A DNA stretch of 64,000 nt. It comes from Puccinia triticina (taxonomy: Eukaryota; Basidiomycota; Pucciniomycetes; Pucciniales; Pucciniaceae). Below the pieces are notes generated by a model. The model did not search any database. It was not told where the DNA came from and saw only the letters and a program-made list of their open reading frames with translations. Where the stretch lies: assembly GCF_026914185.1 (NCBI RefSeq), contig NC_070564.1, positions 6,324,001-6,388,000 of the forward strand. The letters are read 5' to 3'. Made by a program: the position numbers and the translations under genes. Positions 21,867 through 33,021 of this stretch are shown piece by piece (within the stretch, counting starts at the first letter, position 1; each line of letters opens with the position of its first letter).

Positions 21867-21997
21867 CAAGCATAGTCCCCTACCCAGATGGCTCCCTGCC
21901 TTTGGTTTTTATCTCTCTTTGACAGTGAAGAGGTTTTTTTCTTGTGGAAATACTTTGAATTAAATTTTGATGACGTGCTGAATTTATTTAGGGTGAG

Positions 21998-22295
21998 CCT
22001 AAATGCACTCCAAACTTTTACTTTGTGCATTCCACTTTTTTGGCTTTGGGGGGCCAGCACTCCAAAAGAGCTGGAGTGCCTTGATTTTGTACTCCTTAAA
22101 CATGGAGTCTCCAGATGGGCACTCCATGTTTGTTGGAGTACACAACTGGTACTCCAAAATTTACCAAAATAGGGGAGCGCAGCTAGATGCACTCCAATAA
22201 AAATGGAGTGCAAGCCCAAGCACTCCACCTTTTCAGCAAAGGATTTTGGCTTTGCACTCCAGCTGGCAAATACCAAATGGAGTGCATTGGGGTGC
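21998..22295. mobile_element. ACTCCA/TGGAGT hairpin element
   Basis: GCACTCCA and TGGAGTGC alternate about every 30-50 bases, as in the element at 6611-7710. Outer copies are near 22007 and 22285. No open frame, and exact ends uncertain. Confidence 0.5.
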
Positions 22296-22309
22296 ACTCA
22301 AGTCCTCAC

Positions 22310-23385
22310 CGGCCATTGAGTTGAGTACACACCCCACCTCAATGACGGGCCATGGAGTGGCATAACACACCTTGATGACCGGTCCCTGCCGGTCATTGCG
22401 GGGTAAAACATCTCCTCTCGATGACCGGTCTGCGTCGGTCATCATGGGGGTAAAGCACCGTCGCACCCCGGCCATCGAGTGGGGTTTGCACTCCACATGA
22501 TGACCAACAATCAGGGGAAGTACACACCCCACTTGGTGGCCAACCATTGAGTGGAGTACACTCTCTCCTCGATGGCCAGCAATCAAGCAGAGGACACACT
22601 CCACTCAATGGCCGACCACCGAGTAGAGTACACTCTCCACTCAATGGCCGACCACCAAGTAGAGTACACTCTCCACTCAATGGCCGACCACCAAGTAGAG
22701 TCACTCTCCACTCAATGGCCGGCCACCGAGTAGAGTACACTCTCTGCTCAATAACCAGCCATCAAGCGGTAGATCCCACCCGATGACCGGCTGTTGAGTG
22801 GCCTACTCACCCCAATCAATAGGAGACCCCACTCAATGGTCGGGGTGTAGTGTTACACCCCTTGATGTGCGGTGTGTGCCGGTCATCAAGAGGTGCTACA
22901 CCCCTCGATGTCCGGTATGTACCGGTCATCGAGGGTAGGTGCTACTTGCCTCAATGGCCAGTATAGACAGGTCATAATTCCCCTCGATGACCGGAGAGGG
23001 GTGAGCCCGCTTGATGACCGGCACGCACCGGCCATCGAGAGATGTTATTCACCTCGATGACTGGTCTGGTCATCGAGAGATGTTGTTCACCTCAATGACC
23101 GGTCTGGTCATCAAGAGATGTTTTTCACCTCAATGACCGGTCTGGTCATCGAGAGATGTTTTAATCACCTCAATGACCGGGACCGGTCGTTGAGAGGTGG
23201 TGTTACTCCCCTCAATGACCGGTCCGTCATTGAGGGGTGGTGTTACTCCCTTCAATGACCGGTCCGTCATCAAGGGGTGGTGTTACTCCCCTTGATGACC
23301 GGTCCGTCATCAAGGGGTGGTGTTACTCCCCTCAATGACCGGGACCGGTCATCAAAAGGTGGCGTTACTCCCCTCGATGACCCCT
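22310..23385. repeat. large palindromic satellite array (GACCGG...CCGGTC)
   Basis: About 1.1 kb of short self-complementary units such as CCCCTCAATGACCGG followed by TCCGTCATTGAGGGG, joined by GTGGTGTTACT spacers. From about 23180 to 23370 the repeat has a ~51-base period. Units earlier in the array are more diverged. No gene inside. Confidence 0.82.
22599..22745. repeat. 36-bp tandem repeat within the satellite
   Basis: CCACTCAATGGCCGACCACC plus AGTAGAGTACACTCT repeats about four times with a 36-base period; the last interval is 34 (AC missing). Confidence 0.75.
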
Positions 23386-23429
23386 GGCCCCTGGAACGAG
23401 GGGATTGTGTTAATACATAGGCTAGGGCC

Positions 23430-24269
23430 TTTCAAGGCTGATTGCCAGGAAGATTCATGTTGTGACTACCGTTGCCTGGCCATCCAATCCAACAACGGCA
23501 TTGTCTATCAACGGTCGTTTCACAAATAACAAGGCTTGCTTGGGAAGCTGCAGGGTTTTTGTTGGGTGGAACTGGGAGGTGTGGCGTTGGCAAGGATATG
23601 GTGGCCATGACGCCGGATACGGCTGGAGTCTTCAAGGGAATCACGACTTGCCGCCTATGGATGGGCTGAGCTTGAGTATATACAGCAATAGCGAAAAAGC
23701 TTGCGGGTGGGCGAGGCTGAAAATCTGACAGACAAAATTTTTCGCTTCAGCCCCGCCCCCTGTATTCTTCCAAATCTTCTCAACTTCCAGCCCCTTCGCA
23801 CTTGACCATATCCCATATCGCCTCCCACCTCCGCCATTGGAAATGGCCCCCTACCGAATCCCCCCCGCCGGACCCAACCACTGCCCAGCCGCTCCCAGCC
23901 GCCAGCCAGGAACCGATCCAGCAGCCGCCCAATTTTTTTTTTTCACCGGTGAGTTGGCCCCCTTTTTCCGCATCCATGATCGATCTCGATCACTCACGTC
24001 CGCTCTGCAACTGCCCAGCCGCTGCAAGACATCCCAGCCACCACCCAGGATCCCATCCAGCACCCCCCCGGCCCCCCAAAAAAATTGAACGGTGAGCCGC
24101 CTTTTTCGCATCCTTTGACCGCCGCATCAACCACTGACCAGTAGTTGTTCGCTCCCTCCTTGTCCCCGGCCCAATTTCGTAGCCGCTGCCTGATTATTGT
24201 GAGTGTAGTTTTTTATCCTCCCCACCCCGCCCCGCAAACCGTTGCTGACTCAAATCGTACCCCCAGACG
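23430..24269 (+). other. upstream/leader region of the 24270 gene
   Basis: No long coding frame. A roughly 125-base duplicated segment (about 23880-23990 and 24010-24115), each ending in ACGGTGAG or CCGGTGAG before a CCGCATCC-type stretch, suggests non-coding 5' exons with GTGAG donors. An acceptor-like CCCCCAG sits three bases before the start ATG. Confidence 0.4.
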
Positions 24270-26732
24270 ATGTCAATTCCATCATCCAACAACCAATTCA
24301 GCGTCACCCGCCGAGTGGACCCGCTGCCGTTCGCCAATGTGCATGGCGAGCCGCAAGAGTCATACCTGCTGCCGAGTCAGCCGCCTGACTCTCAGGCGCA
24401 GGCCTGCCGGTTGTTCTTCGAGGATGGCGAACCAGCGGCGGCAGAGAATTCCACTGAAAAAACCGCGCCCGCGCCCAACGGGGGCCAACCCGTCCCAGCG
24501 ACTCCTGGCGCTCCCCATCAACCCGGCCGCGGGCCACCCTCCACCCCAGCTACCCGGGCGATCACCGTGGAGCATCATGTGTTCATCCGAACCCCTGCTG
24601 GCCAGCTAGCTCTGGCCAATCCAACCGCCCCCATCGCCTCAACCACCAAGATTTGGGAGCGGGTCATTCCAAAGGGCAAGGCAGTGCTGAAGACAATCCT
24701 CCAGCACACCACCTGGCCCGATTTCAAGACGAACTGCATCGCGGCAATTGATGCGACGATCCCCCTCCTTGCTTGCGAGGAAGAAGGCCTGCTCAAGTGG
24801 CAGGGGATTATCCCAAGGGACGAGGTGTACGGCAAGGGAGTCAACGCGATGATCACGGCACCCAATGATTTTCGTGCATTCGTTGATGCGTGCCTCAGCA
24901 ACCCGTTGCGCAAGGTGTCGGTGAAGGTCTCAATGGCGGACCCGGGAAAGGTGGCAAAGGCCCTAGAGGTGGTGAGTCTGCTCCTTCACTCTTTTCTCCT
25001 CCCCACCTCTCGATCATGTACATCACTAACCACTATTCCTTGCACACGCTGGCCTTCCCAGGAACGCGCCCAGCGTGATAGCTTGGAAATGGGCTACAGG
25101 CCCAACAATACTCGATTGGCGTTGGAACGCACGGCGACTTGGCTGGCCCGTAATGTAAGCCGCTCCGGAATTGTGTGGTGAGGGTCTGTGAGCCTTGACT
25201 GACTTCGTTTGTGTTTGGTCCAGCCGCATGCCGACGTGACTGAGGGCAAACGGTTGGCTGAGCGCATCAAGATTTGCGCAGAGCTGCAGCTCTACCTGAA
25301 GGGGAAATACGGCGGGAATGACGAGTCACTCCGAATCAAAAATCCGGCTGATCCCGCCACCTCTATCCGCGTGACTCGGGACGGGTTGAGGTGTTGGATT
25401 AGATGCTTACTCCATGAGCTCGAGGGGGTCGATTTCGACAATCCCCCTGAGGTACCTGATCTCTTCACCAAGGACCCGCGGCCGGCGCCCACGTTGGCGG
25501 AGTTGGCGGAAAAACAGACGGCACGCCTCGATGTCCATAGGTCGGCCTCCACCCCTTCAACGCCTAAGGGGGTTTCTGCAGGCGGTCCGCCTTCATCTGC
25601 GCCAATGGTTGCTGGGTCGCCACTCAAGCAGGCCCACTTGGCTGCCCATCCCGCTGTTCTCTCTAAATTTTCGGAACCTGGGACAGCGGCAAAGATTTTC
25701 ACTCCTCCCCGCCGATTACCGTCAGGCCAATTCGCCCCGCCACGCCCCGTGGCGAGTCCAGCTGCCCAAGCTCCTTCAGGTCCTAAACCTGGTCCACGAT
25801 CCGCAGCGCTATCCAAGCCATCCGCAATCCCTGCGGGTGGGGCTGCATCTGCCATTGCGACCGACCAGACTACCCCTACCCCGGCCATGCGCACGGCGGC
25901 TCCTGCGCGGGAGGCTGCACTCGCTGAACTCGTCCCTCAAGCAGACAAGCTAGAGTCTGATCCCTCGGACGACAAAGTCGAAATGGTCAGCCCGGCTACC
26001 AGGGCCCCCAGTCCAACGAGCTCAATTGAGCTCATGTCACCGCCAGACGCCCAAGATGCAGATGTTCATTGGTCCCCAGCCCAAAAGGTCCCTCGAGGCC
26101 GAGCCAATGGCATCACGCACACGATTAGCCGGCTCGAGTTGGCCCAACCAAGGTTGCCTCCCCTGTTTGCTCGATCCAGAAAGGTGCCCACACCTAAATC
26201 CAACACCCTCAGTCTCAGCTCTTGGATCAGCAATTCGTCCCCAACCACGCAACTCCAACTGAACGAGGCGGGCAGGAAATTGACAATGAACCAGTTCCTC
26301 GACCTCTGCAACTTCGAGGCCGATGATCCCCTCCCACGCGGTTTGATCAAACTGGCCCACATTGGGAGGTGGGATTTCTTCTTGGACACCAACGACACCC
26401 AGCTAAGACAACTGAACTTCCCACCGGCCGTGGCGTCCCAGCTCATGAAAGGAGCGCGCTGGTTAATTCCAACGCATGCGATATCCCCCACCCCCGCCGA
26501 GCATATGCCGTCCGTCGCCCATGAGGAAACGCAAGCGCCCCCGCTCTTGGGCAAGATAGGCGCCCCGCAGGTAAACACCAACCCCTTGATCTCCCTCCCC
26601 CCTGCGGAGACTGGCAAAGCTGCTCTGGCCTCGCCTGATACCGTAGGCGCCCCCCAGCCTGGATCCACCAACCCCTCGATCGCCCCCCCCCGCCGCTTCC
26701 GCCAAAGGCGCACCTGCCCCGGGTTCACCTGA
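24270..26732 (+). CDS. 767-aa proline-rich protein of unknown function
   Basis: Three exons: 24270-24971, 25062-25154 and 25224-26732; introns of 90 and 69 nt with GTGAGT...CCCAG and GTAAGC...TCCAG, all phase 0. Residues 1-100 are Pro/Ala-rich. About 105-300 is a compact region with HHVFIRTPAGQLALANP, KIWERVIPKGKAVLKTIL, IPLLACEEEGLLKWQG and MGYRPNNTRLALERTATWLARN. A long Pro/Ala/Ser-rich middle follows, then a second ordered block (LTMNQFLDLCNFEADD, GRWDFFLDTNDTQL) and a low-complexity tail. No known domain. It is GC-rich, unlike the AT-rich gene at 18.9-20.2 kb. Either a host rust-lineage gene or a gag-like gene of a large element; no RT follows on this strand. Confidence 0.65.
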
Positions 26733-27149
26733 ATCCAAGCCATCCCATAGTATGGTCCTGCGGGCCCAAGCTGAACCATCTCAGGAGGTCTGAGGTAGGC
26801 CAATTGTGCTCAAGTAAATCGGGTACTAGACCCGTGGTAAGTTTTTAGATTAGCTATATAGTTATCATTGTTTTTCCCTTCCATCGCTGCATCTTATAGC
26901 AGCCGCGACAGCAATGAGACACATTCCTCACAAGCTTGCGCCCCCTCCCCCGCCAATCTGCACCCCGCAAAGCGTGGTGCAGAGGGGAAGCCTGTGAGAT
27001 GGTGTTAAGCCACCCAGGCATATGTGTGACCCCAAGGCGCAGCCCCTTGATTGGCTGCCACTCAGAGAGGCATTGACACCAGCGCGTGGCAGGAGTCAAT
27101 GCCTCTCTCAACTTGGGGCGGACATGCAACTTAGCCTTTTATGATTGCA
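26733..27149. other. gene-free stretch
   Basis: 3' flank of the 767-aa gene. Contains GAGAGAGGCATTGAC and its inverse (about 27064 and 27091), a small hairpin. Nothing else assigned. Confidence 0.35.
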
Positions 27150-27310
27150 CCAGCGTATGGGCAGCGAACCGGTGACTTGGCCAAATCCCTATCTTTTGGC
27201 CGGACCGCGCCACGGAACCGGGGACTTGGCCATATCCCTTAAGGGAAGCAAACCGGTGACTTGGCCTAATGCCTATCTTTTGGCCGGTTCGGCCGGACCG
27301 CCCCACGGAC
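27150..27310. repeat. short direct repeats (ACCGGTGACTTGGCC)
   Basis: GAACCGGTGACTTGGCC, GAACCGGGGACTTGGCC and AAACCGGTGACTTGGCC occur at about 27167, 27214 and 27250; two are followed by CTATCTTTTGGCCGG. Confidence 0.6.
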
Positions 27311-28029
27311 TTAAGCGGTTGTGGCTCTCCCCTCCAGGGCAGCACCCCTGGGACTTGTGTTGGGAAGATTATCATATCTTCATTGGCCATAATAGAAAGA
27401 ACAAATAGACAAAACCAAAAAAAGAACAAGAGTGACCCCGCATCTGAAGGGTTAAGAACCCATCAGATACAACGGAAAGAGCCCCAGACTTGCCATCAAT
27501 GTGCGCCCTCAGAATAACCGCTGCCTTGGTAGAGGCCCCTCATCAAGGCCGGGGTGACAACCGTGGGCAGGAAGGCCTTGACCAACTCTGCGTTGAGGGA
27601 CTCCTGTCCGTGCTAAGCGGCGGCAGTCGTGTGAGGGGAGAAATGCTGTTTAGGCTGCCCTCGAGGTGGGTGGTCCGTGAGGATTGAGCGCTGAAATGGG
27701 AGGGGGATCTGGGATAGCTTCTTGGTTGGGTGGTTTTGAGAGGTTCGCCGGGTTTTGGATCCTCGGCGGCGGTTGTTTTTGTGGTTGATGGGATGAGAAG
27801 TGATCTTAAAGAGAGGAAGAAACGGGGATCTGGAATTCTGGATGAAAGACGATCGGCGGGCGGAGCCCGTAAGCTGAAACTCTGAAGATATGATCTATAA
27901 GCTCTGTGATGGTCCGTATTCTGGGGATCAGAATGCCATAGCCACCCATCATCCAAGTTCAAGCTGAACTTGGACTCAGGGTGACATGTCACATACATTT
28001 CATCACATCCTCCGCGCGCTACGCGCGCA

Positions 28030-28210
28030 CACACACACAACAAACAAGAGAAGCAGGGAAGAAGGAAACACAACACAAAAAAAAAGGAAACACAGTGATC
28101 TGAGGCAGAAAGAAAAGAACCAAAGAAGAAGAAAAAAAAAAAACAAAAGGAAAAGAGGAAAGAGCAGACAGACAAAAACAAAAGAAGAGAAAGAAAAACA
28201 AACCAGAGAA
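28030..28210. repeat. CA and GA/AAG-rich low-complexity tract
   Basis: An ACACACAC run is followed by about 170 bases of almost pure purine (AGAAGAAAAGG-type) on the plus strand. The long Phe/Leu/Ser frames on the minus strand across 27543-28584 are products of this bias and are not called as genes. Confidence 0.7.
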
Positions 28211-28652
28211 TAAACCCACAGCAGATGCTGTGTTAGGACCAAGAAAAGTGAAGGGGACTGGGAAGGAGAGAAAAAGATGAGATGGAAGGATGGAAAAGGA
28301 AGGAGGAAAGGAGTATGGAAGAGAGAGGTGAAAGATGAGGAGAGATGGGGAGAGGGTGAATTCTTGAGGTCTTGAGGATCTTGAAGGAGAGAGGATCTTG
28401 ATGTTTTGGATTCTTGATGCCTTGATGAGTCTTGATGCTCCTGACTAGCTGGCCACGAGAGGGGCCACCACATCCACCCACCACTTGGAGTCTGTCCCCA
28501 GACTCCTTTGATACTCCATGCGGCGAGAGAGAGGTAGATAGATCTGAACAGAAAATAGAAACAGAGGTCCCACGGGCGGCTCACGGCAGTGGCTAAAGTA
28601 ATGCTTACGACTAATGGTAGTAGAACCCAAGGTGCATACTAAGGAGGGGGAC

Positions 28653-31600
28653 TTACATTTGATCAGTAATGCCCCCGCGCGGAAAGTACCGCTTGACCTG
28701 ATCCGCCGCGAAACGGCGTTTGAGCTCCGTCCCATCGAGCTCCGCGAGGACGTAAGAACCCCCTTGAACCTGCTTGACAATTCTGTAGGGCCCGTTCCAA
28801 TTGTGGGTGAAAAGCTGCCCCCATTGCACTTCTAGTGATCGGTTGTAGGCGAGGACAAGGTCGCCAGACTGAAGCGGATGCTGAAATTTCCCGAAGTTCT
28901 TCTCTTGCCAGTATTGAACAGACTCTTTGCGCGAATTCATCATCCTCTCGTACGCAAGACGCCGAGAATCTTCGCTCCTCTCAAGCTGCTTGGACCGGGC
29001 TACCAAGAGATCCGTCATGTCGCGGACTTCTTCCCAGTCGACGCCGAGGTAGGATTCGATGTCCAAATTGATTGGCAGGGCCGCACGCTGCCCGAAGACA
29101 AGCTCATACGGGGAATAACCCGTCGTGCGCTTAGTTGAGATACGATCGGCAAACAAGACCAAAGGCAGGAACTTCCGGCAGTTCTTGCCCGACTCGCCCG
29201 CCAGCTTGACTAACGCCGCTTTCAGAGGGCCGTGTCCCCGCTCAACCATACCCTGTCCTTCGGGGTAGTAGGGCGTGGAGACTCGATGCTGACCCGGCAA
29301 TGACCGCAGCATATCCGCTAGGGCTCCGCCGAATTCGGAGCCACCATCCGTTGAGTAAGAGCGCGCCAAACCGTAGCGCATAGTCCAGTTTTCCTGGAGG
29401 AAAGTTGCGACCGCCTCGGAGGTGAGATTATTGAGAAACTTCGCCTCCACCCAACCGGAAAAATCGTCTCGAGCAACGATCAAGTACTTGGCACCTCCCG
29501 CTTTGATGTGGACAGCGTCCATTGATACTCGTCCGAACACCGTTTCTTCTCCAGTCGGATAGCGCGGCTCCAGAGGCCGCCGTACGTCTCTCTTCTGACA
29601 GGCTTTGCAGCTCTGACACCAACGCGCAACTGCCTGTTTAAGTGTCGGCCACCAAAATCGATCCGCAATCCGGCGATAGGTCTCTGCAACGCCACGGTGG
29701 CCAAGACCCTTGTGTAGTTTCTCCAAAATCTCCTCTTGCTTGCTAGACAGGGTAACAACAACCTGAGGTAGCGGACTGGATCGTTTCATGAGTCGTTTTG
29801 CCTGCACAAAAAAACCTGAGGATTTGCGCTTGAGCCCCTGAAACTCCTTAGCGCTCAAGCCGGGCGGGCGAACCAACGTCATGAGATACTGTTCAAGCTT
29901 CCGCCAGAAACCCTCCTGATACCCGTCATAAGACTGGTTGGAGCCGACTGAATACGCTTGTAGAGGTCGAACGTGCGGCGTGTCTTCGTCAAAGTCAGAA
30001 AGAGGTGGATCTGAGTCAGCGTCCCCTTGAGGGCGCCTAGAGAGACTATCGGGCAATGTGAACACCTTGCCAGGCCGATGGACGATGTAGAAGGAAAAGA
30101 GCTGGATGAAGGCAACCCAACGGGTCATGGGCGCGTGCGGCAAACTCGGCGCGTTAATCATTTGAATGAGTGACTGCGCATCGACCTGGAGCTCGAAGTG
30201 CAGACCCCACAGGACCGTCTGTAGCTTTTTTAGTATCCTAGCCACCCCGCAGAGCTCCAGCTTGGGTTGAGAATAGCGAGACTCCACGTCCGAAAACAGA
30301 AGAGATTCATACAAGGCAGGTCGATCCCGACCCTCCGAATCCGCCTGTGTGAGCACGGCTCCCGCAGCATGAGAACTCAAATCCACGGCAAGCTTAATCA
30401 GCCCTGCTTCCGGCCCGTAGTCGATCTTCGCCAACACAATATCCTTTCCCACTATTGTCTTCAAGGTCTCAAAAGCCTCCTCGCAGTCCGCAGTCCAAAC
30501 AAAATCCGCGTCTTTACGCGGCAGACGTCGAAGCGGTAGACAGATTTGGGATAAGGACGGGATGAAAAGGCGGACATACACTACCACCCCCAAGAACCCG
30601 CGCACCTCTGTCGCGTCTTTCGGAGTCGGCCACGAGAGTATCTTATTGACCTTACTCTTCGCCATCCTCCAACCCTCCTTACACACTACATGTCCAACTA
30701 TCTCCAGCGCGGGGACACAGGCGGCCAGTTTTGACGCGGACACCGTCAAGCCTGACTCCTCGATTCGGAACAGAATTCGCTCCAATGTCTCAGCGTATTC
30801 CCAAATGAACCGACAAATGCCGGGATGCCAAGAGAGCAACTCGTTGTCGTAGTCAGAAGCGGGGCCTTTTATGCCCCCATCGTCGATGAAGATTCCCGCG
30901 TGATCGGGGATCTCTTCCTGCAAAATCCACAACATCTGCGCCTGGTAGACGGCCACAGAGTTGGTGGCTCCTTGAGGGAGACTTGTGAGCTGGAATCGAC
31001 CAAGAGGGGTGTCAAAGGTCGTGAGAGGGCGAGAAATAGGGTCCAGCGCGCGCTCGTCGTAGCCGCCCATGATGTCGCCAAGCCCGTAGCATGCTTGACC
31101 AGAAAAAGACTCTACAAACTCTTCGATAGCCGGGGGAACACCGGCGTCCTTAACCGTAACCTTGTTCAATGGTTGAAGATCGTGGACGATGCGCAGTTTG
31201 CCGTTGCTCTTGAGGACGCAGAATACCGGGCTTGAGTAAGAAGATGTTGATTGCTCATATAGGCCGGTCTTGACTCGCTCTCAAATCAGCTTGGTATACT
31301 CGTCGAGCTTTGCGGCCGGGATGGGGATCTTGCGCTTCTGCCAAGGCTCGTGCTCGATGACCGGAATGATGTACGGGAGCCCGTAAGACTCCTTCAGCAA
31401 CCCTCGCTCCCCTTCAGTGAAAGCGATGGCCATATTGCGCTCCGCAAGAACATTCTTGATGAGGTTCAGCTCGTCCGGGTACAGCCAACCCTTGGGCCCG
31501 AAATTGACGACAGAGAGCCGCTCCGCCGTAACTCTTCCTTTGGGAACAAAACGTCCTGCCAACGAGCGAGGCAATTCCTGGTATGGATTGCGAGACAAAG

Positions 31601-32018
31601 GAGGGCGCTGAAGCGGAGGATTTAGGTTTTGCGGCATGGGTTGATTCACGGGCTTGACTTTCCGAGCCACAGGCTTGTATTTGGCGGCAAAAGACAGAAA
31701 GGAGCCTTCCCTCCACGCATCCACCAGAACTGACTGCGCGCCGTGATTGAGCCCATACTCGAGTAAACGCCAAGTCCGATGCTCCGCGCCATTTTCAAAC
31801 GCCGCTTTCTCTGAGAACGAAGAACCGAAAAGAGATTTGCGGCTCACGAGTGTGGCTAGAGTAGGGTTTTTACGACGTGCAGAGAAACCCTCGGAGGTGC
31901 AACTATGGAAGGAACTTACTTCTACGTCTCCCAACCTCCGCGGAACACCAAATTCCAACACGCCACCCTTGCATTCCAGCCGGTAAGTACCTAGTTTCAC
32001 CTCATTGCGGAGGATCTT
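28653..32018 (-). pseudogene. Ty3/gypsy polyprotein: RT, RNase H, integrase
   Basis: From about 32018 down to the stop at 28653 one frame runs with a single TGA (31281-31283) between YTKLI and ERVKTGLYEQ. Domains in order: RT with RIVHDLQPLNKVTVKDAG, YGLGDIMGGYDER and the catalytic IFIDDGG; RNase H-like region (KLAVDLSSHAAGAVL); H2C2 zinc finger (HKGLGHRGVAETYR...CQSCKACQ); integrase with D in VSMDAVHIKAGG, D in STDGGSEFGG and E in GMVERGHGPLKA; C-terminal chromatin/SH3-like tail (HNWNGPYRIVKQVQGGSYVL). Apart from the stop and a nested element upstream (32022-32352) the gene is well preserved, so the insertion is fairly young. Confidence 0.9.
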
Positions 32019-32021
32019 TAG

Positions 32022-32352
32022 CAACGGTGGGCCGCGACGCTAAACTATCCGTAGCGTGCGCTATCCGCTAGTTTAGCGTTGCGTAGTTCCTGACACATTG
32101 CCGTTAGTTGTAGCGCCCGCTACGGGACGCTACGCTACGCTAACGGGCGCTAACAGGGCTATCAGCTTTTTTAGCGGTTGAATAGCACTGCTAGCGCTGA
32201 TAGCGGCGATAGAGGCCCTGTAGTTTCAAGGGGTGCCTGTTAGCGGTAGCGGGCAATCACTGCCCGCTAACGGAAAACCCTGTCATTTGTAGTTTAGATC
32301 CGCTACGCTGCGCTGAACTACGGACTAAATGTAGCGTAGCGGCCCACCGTTG
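32022..32352. mobile_element. palindromic element with CAAC ends and 7-bp TSD (copy 3)
   Basis: Begins CAACGGTGGGCCGCGACGC and ends GGCCCACCGTTG. Flanked by TCTTTAG at 32015-32021 and 32353-32359. 331 bp, rich in TAGCG words, no open frame. It lies in the gypsy element, within the LRNE-type coding repeats, so it postdates that element. Confidence 0.87.
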
Positions 32353-32356
32353 TCTT

Positions 32357-32560
32357 TAGTTTATCCTCGTCGCGGAGGCTCGGAAGTTTACCCTCATTGC
32401 GGAGGCCGTCACAAGACGTAAATAGTTTAGCCTCTTCACGGAGGGGGAGTAGTTTATTCTCTTCGCAGAGACTGTAGAGGGATGAATTTGGTTTATTCTC
32501 ATTGCGGAGACAAGAGTCGAGGGCTAGTTTAGTCTCGTTGCGGAGACGAGACGAGAGAGG
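32357..32560 (-). repeat. degenerate coding repeat LRNExKL between gypsy protease and RT
   Basis: The word TTTA(G/T)(C/T)CTC(G/A)(T/C)TGCGGAG recurs about every 25-40 bases (near 32357, 32389, 32427, 32455, 32498, 32529, and once more beyond the nested element at 31996). On the minus strand it encodes LRNE(T/N/G/V)KL-like heptads. It appears to be a linker between protease and RT. Confidence 0.6.
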
Positions 32561-32579
32561 CAGGGAGTTGCCTGGACTG

Positions 32580-32720
32580 GGAAACAAACAAAGGCCCGGC
32601 GAGTCGCTCACGAATGTGGCCAATGGTAATGTTTTCGATTTGGCGGTAGAATCTACCCGGAGATGCATACCATGGAGGGGACTTACTTTTGTACCTTGTG
32701 CCCCCGCGGAAAGCCCATGC
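32580..32720 (-). repeat. ~130-bp direct repeat of the pol 3' end
   Basis: This segment resembles 28540-28680: in minus orientation both read CTTTCCGCG(CG)GGGGC, then GTAAGTCCCC, then TATGCA and a shared stretch to CTGTTTCT/TTGTTTGT. It could mark two LTR 5' ends or a conserved module at the domain border of this gypsy family. I could not decide. Confidence 0.4.
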
Positions 32721-33021
32721 TGCACATCCACTCCCGCGCTAGCAGCGCGCGGCCGGAGGGTCCTTCTTGAAGAGTCGAGAGAAGGCGATTTTGAGAGAGA
32801 CGGAAACGGAGACTGAAAGCCCAATGAAACGAATTTTTTTGATGGGTTTTGATTTTGCTGATGTTTTTGAGCTTTGATGTTTTGAGCGGACGAAATGGAA
32901 GACGGAGGTTGAAGACAAGTGGAAAAGAAACTACCACTGTGGGCCTCTAGGGGTCGAGTTGAATCCGCTGACAGAGTGCAAGGCCCTAAATTAAAACTGC
33001 CGGCTAGTGGACCAACTCCCT

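Noticed and set aside
22310..23385. CRISPR-like array of repeats and spacers
   Set aside because: The units are palindromic, vary in sequence and spacing, lie in a eukaryotic context and have no cas genes.
27543..28584. Two long minus-strand frames (212 and 193 codons)
   Set aside because: Driven by CA and purine repeats; composition is Phe/Leu/Ser/Pro runs without domains.
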